64,000 nt of DNA from Ecdyonurus torrentis (Eukaryota > Arthropoda > Insecta > Ephemeroptera > Heptageniidae): positions 24,885,102 to 24,949,101 of the forward strand of contig OX439132.1 in NCBI GenBank assembly GCA_949318235.1, written 5' to 3'. The notes under the pieces were generated by a model that searched no databases, was not told the origin of the DNA, and saw only the letters and a list, made by a program, of their open reading frames with translations. Below, piece by piece: positions 62,745 to 64,000 of the stretch. The number at the start of each line of letters is the position of its first letter. Position 1 is the first letter of the stretch. Position numbers and translations under genes: made by a program.

Positions 62745-63465
62745 GACAAAAGAGGCCTATTTTTGTCATTCTGAGAGCCGCACAAAAATGTGGTTAAAAT
62801 TTACGACAATGAAATATTGTTTAAAAGTGTCTGGGACTGAAGAGGCTATGTAGAAACTTAACTCACCAAGTTTTTCTCCAAAAGTCCTCATTCTGAAGTA
62901 CAATCCCTCAGGACGTCCGTCACAATCATCCCTCGAATATACATGTTTTACGGCTTCTCCTCCACTCACTAAAATTATAGAAACTAGCCCCACGCGAAAC
63001 CCAACAATTGGACCATATTGTTGAGCAAACTTGTCTAGTGCCAAGTGATAATATGATCTTGGTTTGAACTTTAAGGCTTTTTGAAATTGGAGCAAACACC
63101 CAATCAGAGGAAACCAAATTGGACCTAAAAATAATATAACTATAATTTGATGCATGATGATAATTGATAGCAATGCCCTAATTTTTTACTCTTTTTTGAT
63201 AAACTAAACATATGCATACATAGCTCTACACATGCTCTATAGTCTTTAAAATTATTGTATTAAAGAATATAATTTATGTTCTGGAAAAATATTAAAAAAA
63301 TTTTTTTTCTTACAGACTTATTCTTATTCAATAAAAATTAATTAAATATTCAGTGTTATTTAGATTAAAAAAAAACTTGCCTGGAGGGAATCTTTTTGGC
63401 TTCAGAGTGGTGACAGTTGATATCAAAATCACGACAATAAAAACTAAGATCAAAGTAGAGAACAT
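58609..63465 (-). CDS. P450-C: CYP2-clan cytochrome P450, nine exons, intact
   Basis: Predicted 497-aa microsomal monooxygenase. Minus-strand exons: 63465-63381, 63124-62867, 62315-62155, 61654-61397, 60785-60677, 60592-60412, 59394-59277, 59204-59060 and 58787-58609; phases join throughout. Intron 1 uses a GC donor (CCAG|GCAAGT). Anchor about 2-20, hinge FPPGP; WREQR C-helix; I-helix A304-G-S-E-T-T309; E361-V-Q-R364; PERF 416-419; haem loop FGNGKHQCIGQ with Cys443. The loop has Asn for Ser and Gln for the Glu after Gly compared with P450-A and B, but the essential F, G, H/R, C and G are present. Exon 2 is two codons longer than in B and is the least alike of the exons (QKALKFKPRSYYHLALDKFAQ). 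Tandem paralogue of P450-B. Confidence 0.92.
60922..61230. mobile_element. MITE-A copy, degraded, in P450-C intron 4
   Basis: It runs from CCTATAGAATGTGTGCATG through AACATTGCTCAGTATAGTAC and GGGTAATTTTTGGTCATTTTTTCTCGC to ATGAATGTATCCACATTGTAGGG. A T run of about 27 has expanded inside it (about 60999-61025). Confidence 0.7.
61720..61920. repeat. GCATAA-rich small repeat, copy 3 (P450-C intron 3)
   Basis: TTATTAATGCTGTGCTGCACAATAGC ... ACAGCACAATTATTTAAGCTG ... TTAATGACAAATATGCAGTATAAATT resembles the copies at about 7365-7500 and 46700-46910. Confidence 0.45.
62521..62600. repeat. (TA)n microsatellite in P450-C intron 2
   Basis: About 40 TA units, followed about 110 bases later by a poly-A run (about 62714-62741). 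Confidence 0.95.
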
Positions 63466-63502
63466 TTTGTGTTCACCATACTAGGGTGATATGAATGCTG
63501 AG

Positions 63503-63535
63503 CCAGATTCTGAAATAATTTTTCTCTTATATATA
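63503..63535 (-). promoter_or_regulatory. Candidate core promoter of P450-C
   Basis: Minus strand TATATATAAG (63535-63526) is followed about 20-25 bases later by TTTCAGAATC (initiator-like, around 63513-63504), and the ATG is about 40 bases further on. TATA-to-initiator spacing is consistent with a functional core promoter, but there is no expression evidence. Confidence 0.5.
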
Positions 63536-64000
63536 TCTCATGCGACCTTCATAAAATTAAACCTAAACTTGAAACTTCAACTGCTCCATTACGTATAATT
63601 ACTGAATTTAAACTGCTTTTTTTTATATGCAGCAGAATATTAAAATACTTTTTTTAAAAGGATGTTAAAAAAATTTAAAACTGACATTTATTACTATAAC
63701 TACCCATTAAAGCCATAGACCATAAAACAACATGTGCTTTTTATTTTTAATGAATAAACACGAAACGGGATCTTCAAAACTGATGAGTGATGACAATTTT
63801 TACCAGACTGTATGAAAAAACCGTAAAGTATGCAATTTGCGTGCAAATTCATGTTTATGACGTCAGAAACATGCAAAAATTAGTATGAAAATGTTGTGCG
63901 GGTTGCATAAATTGAATTTTCTGATTACTGCCACGGGGCTACTGTTAGTTTTTGAGACAAACTAATGTTATTTATGTAAATTCCATCAAGTGTTTTGTGA

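Overview
This is eukaryotic, very AT-rich genomic DNA, almost certainly from an arthropod (insect or crustacean). The evidence is intron-split cytochrome P450 genes of the animal CYP2 clan, abundant long microsatellites ((TA)n, (GATA)n, (AAAAG)n, (GA)n), a truncated LINE and many small DNA transposons. The order cannot be fixed from the sequence. Low GC, SSR density and CYP15/CYP305-like P450s fit a hemipteran-type insect or an SSR-rich crustacean. Every functional and family name here rests on motifs, not on a database search.

Three P450 genes can be rebuilt exon by exon, and all three look intact. P450-A lies on + at 18586-22829 (507 aa). P450-B lies on - at 56337-46384 (495 aa) and P450-C on - at 63465-58609 (497 aa). 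Each has nine exons with the same intron positions and phases, and exons 4, 6, 7, 8 and 9 have identical lengths in all three (258, 181, 118, 145 and 179 nt). B and C are close tandem paralogues. A is more distant, faces them convergently and is about 23.5 kb away. Each has an N-terminal membrane anchor, a proline hinge, the C-helix WxxxR, the I-helix AGxETT, ExxR, PERF and the haem-cysteine loop, so they are expected to be ER-bound microsomal monooxygenases.

Region 1-16.4 kb is a mosaic of broken duplications. The upstream half of P450-A exists three times: copy I inverted at about 3.0-6.9 kb, copy II at about 12.7-15.3 kb, and copy III at 16.7-19.85 kb, which leads into the live gene. Copies I and II carry dead P450 first exons, and copy I also carries a frameshifted second exon. 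All three copies hold a GC-richer block about 1.3 kb upstream of the P450 start, with two CACGTG palindromes and a 56-codon reading frame for a small secretable peptide. Another unrecognised gene fragment is present twice (8.1-8.9 kb and 10.8-11.1 kb).

Region 23-46 kb and the introns are mostly transposon debris. Several elements have terminal inverted repeats built from short tandem subunits, as in foldback/Galileo-type elements (24.8-26.8, 39.5-41.7, 42.1-43.2 and possibly 31.6-33.0 kb; also 53.7-55.4 kb inside P450-B intron 1). There are hAT-type MITEs with 8-bp target duplications, a roughly 300-bp MITE family with CTATAGGGT ends in at least six copies, a LINE 3' end fused to a perfect 134-bp palindrome, and a roughly 360-bp hairpin 0.6 kb upstream of P450-B. 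No bacterial genes, CRISPR arrays, rRNA or complete tRNA were seen.
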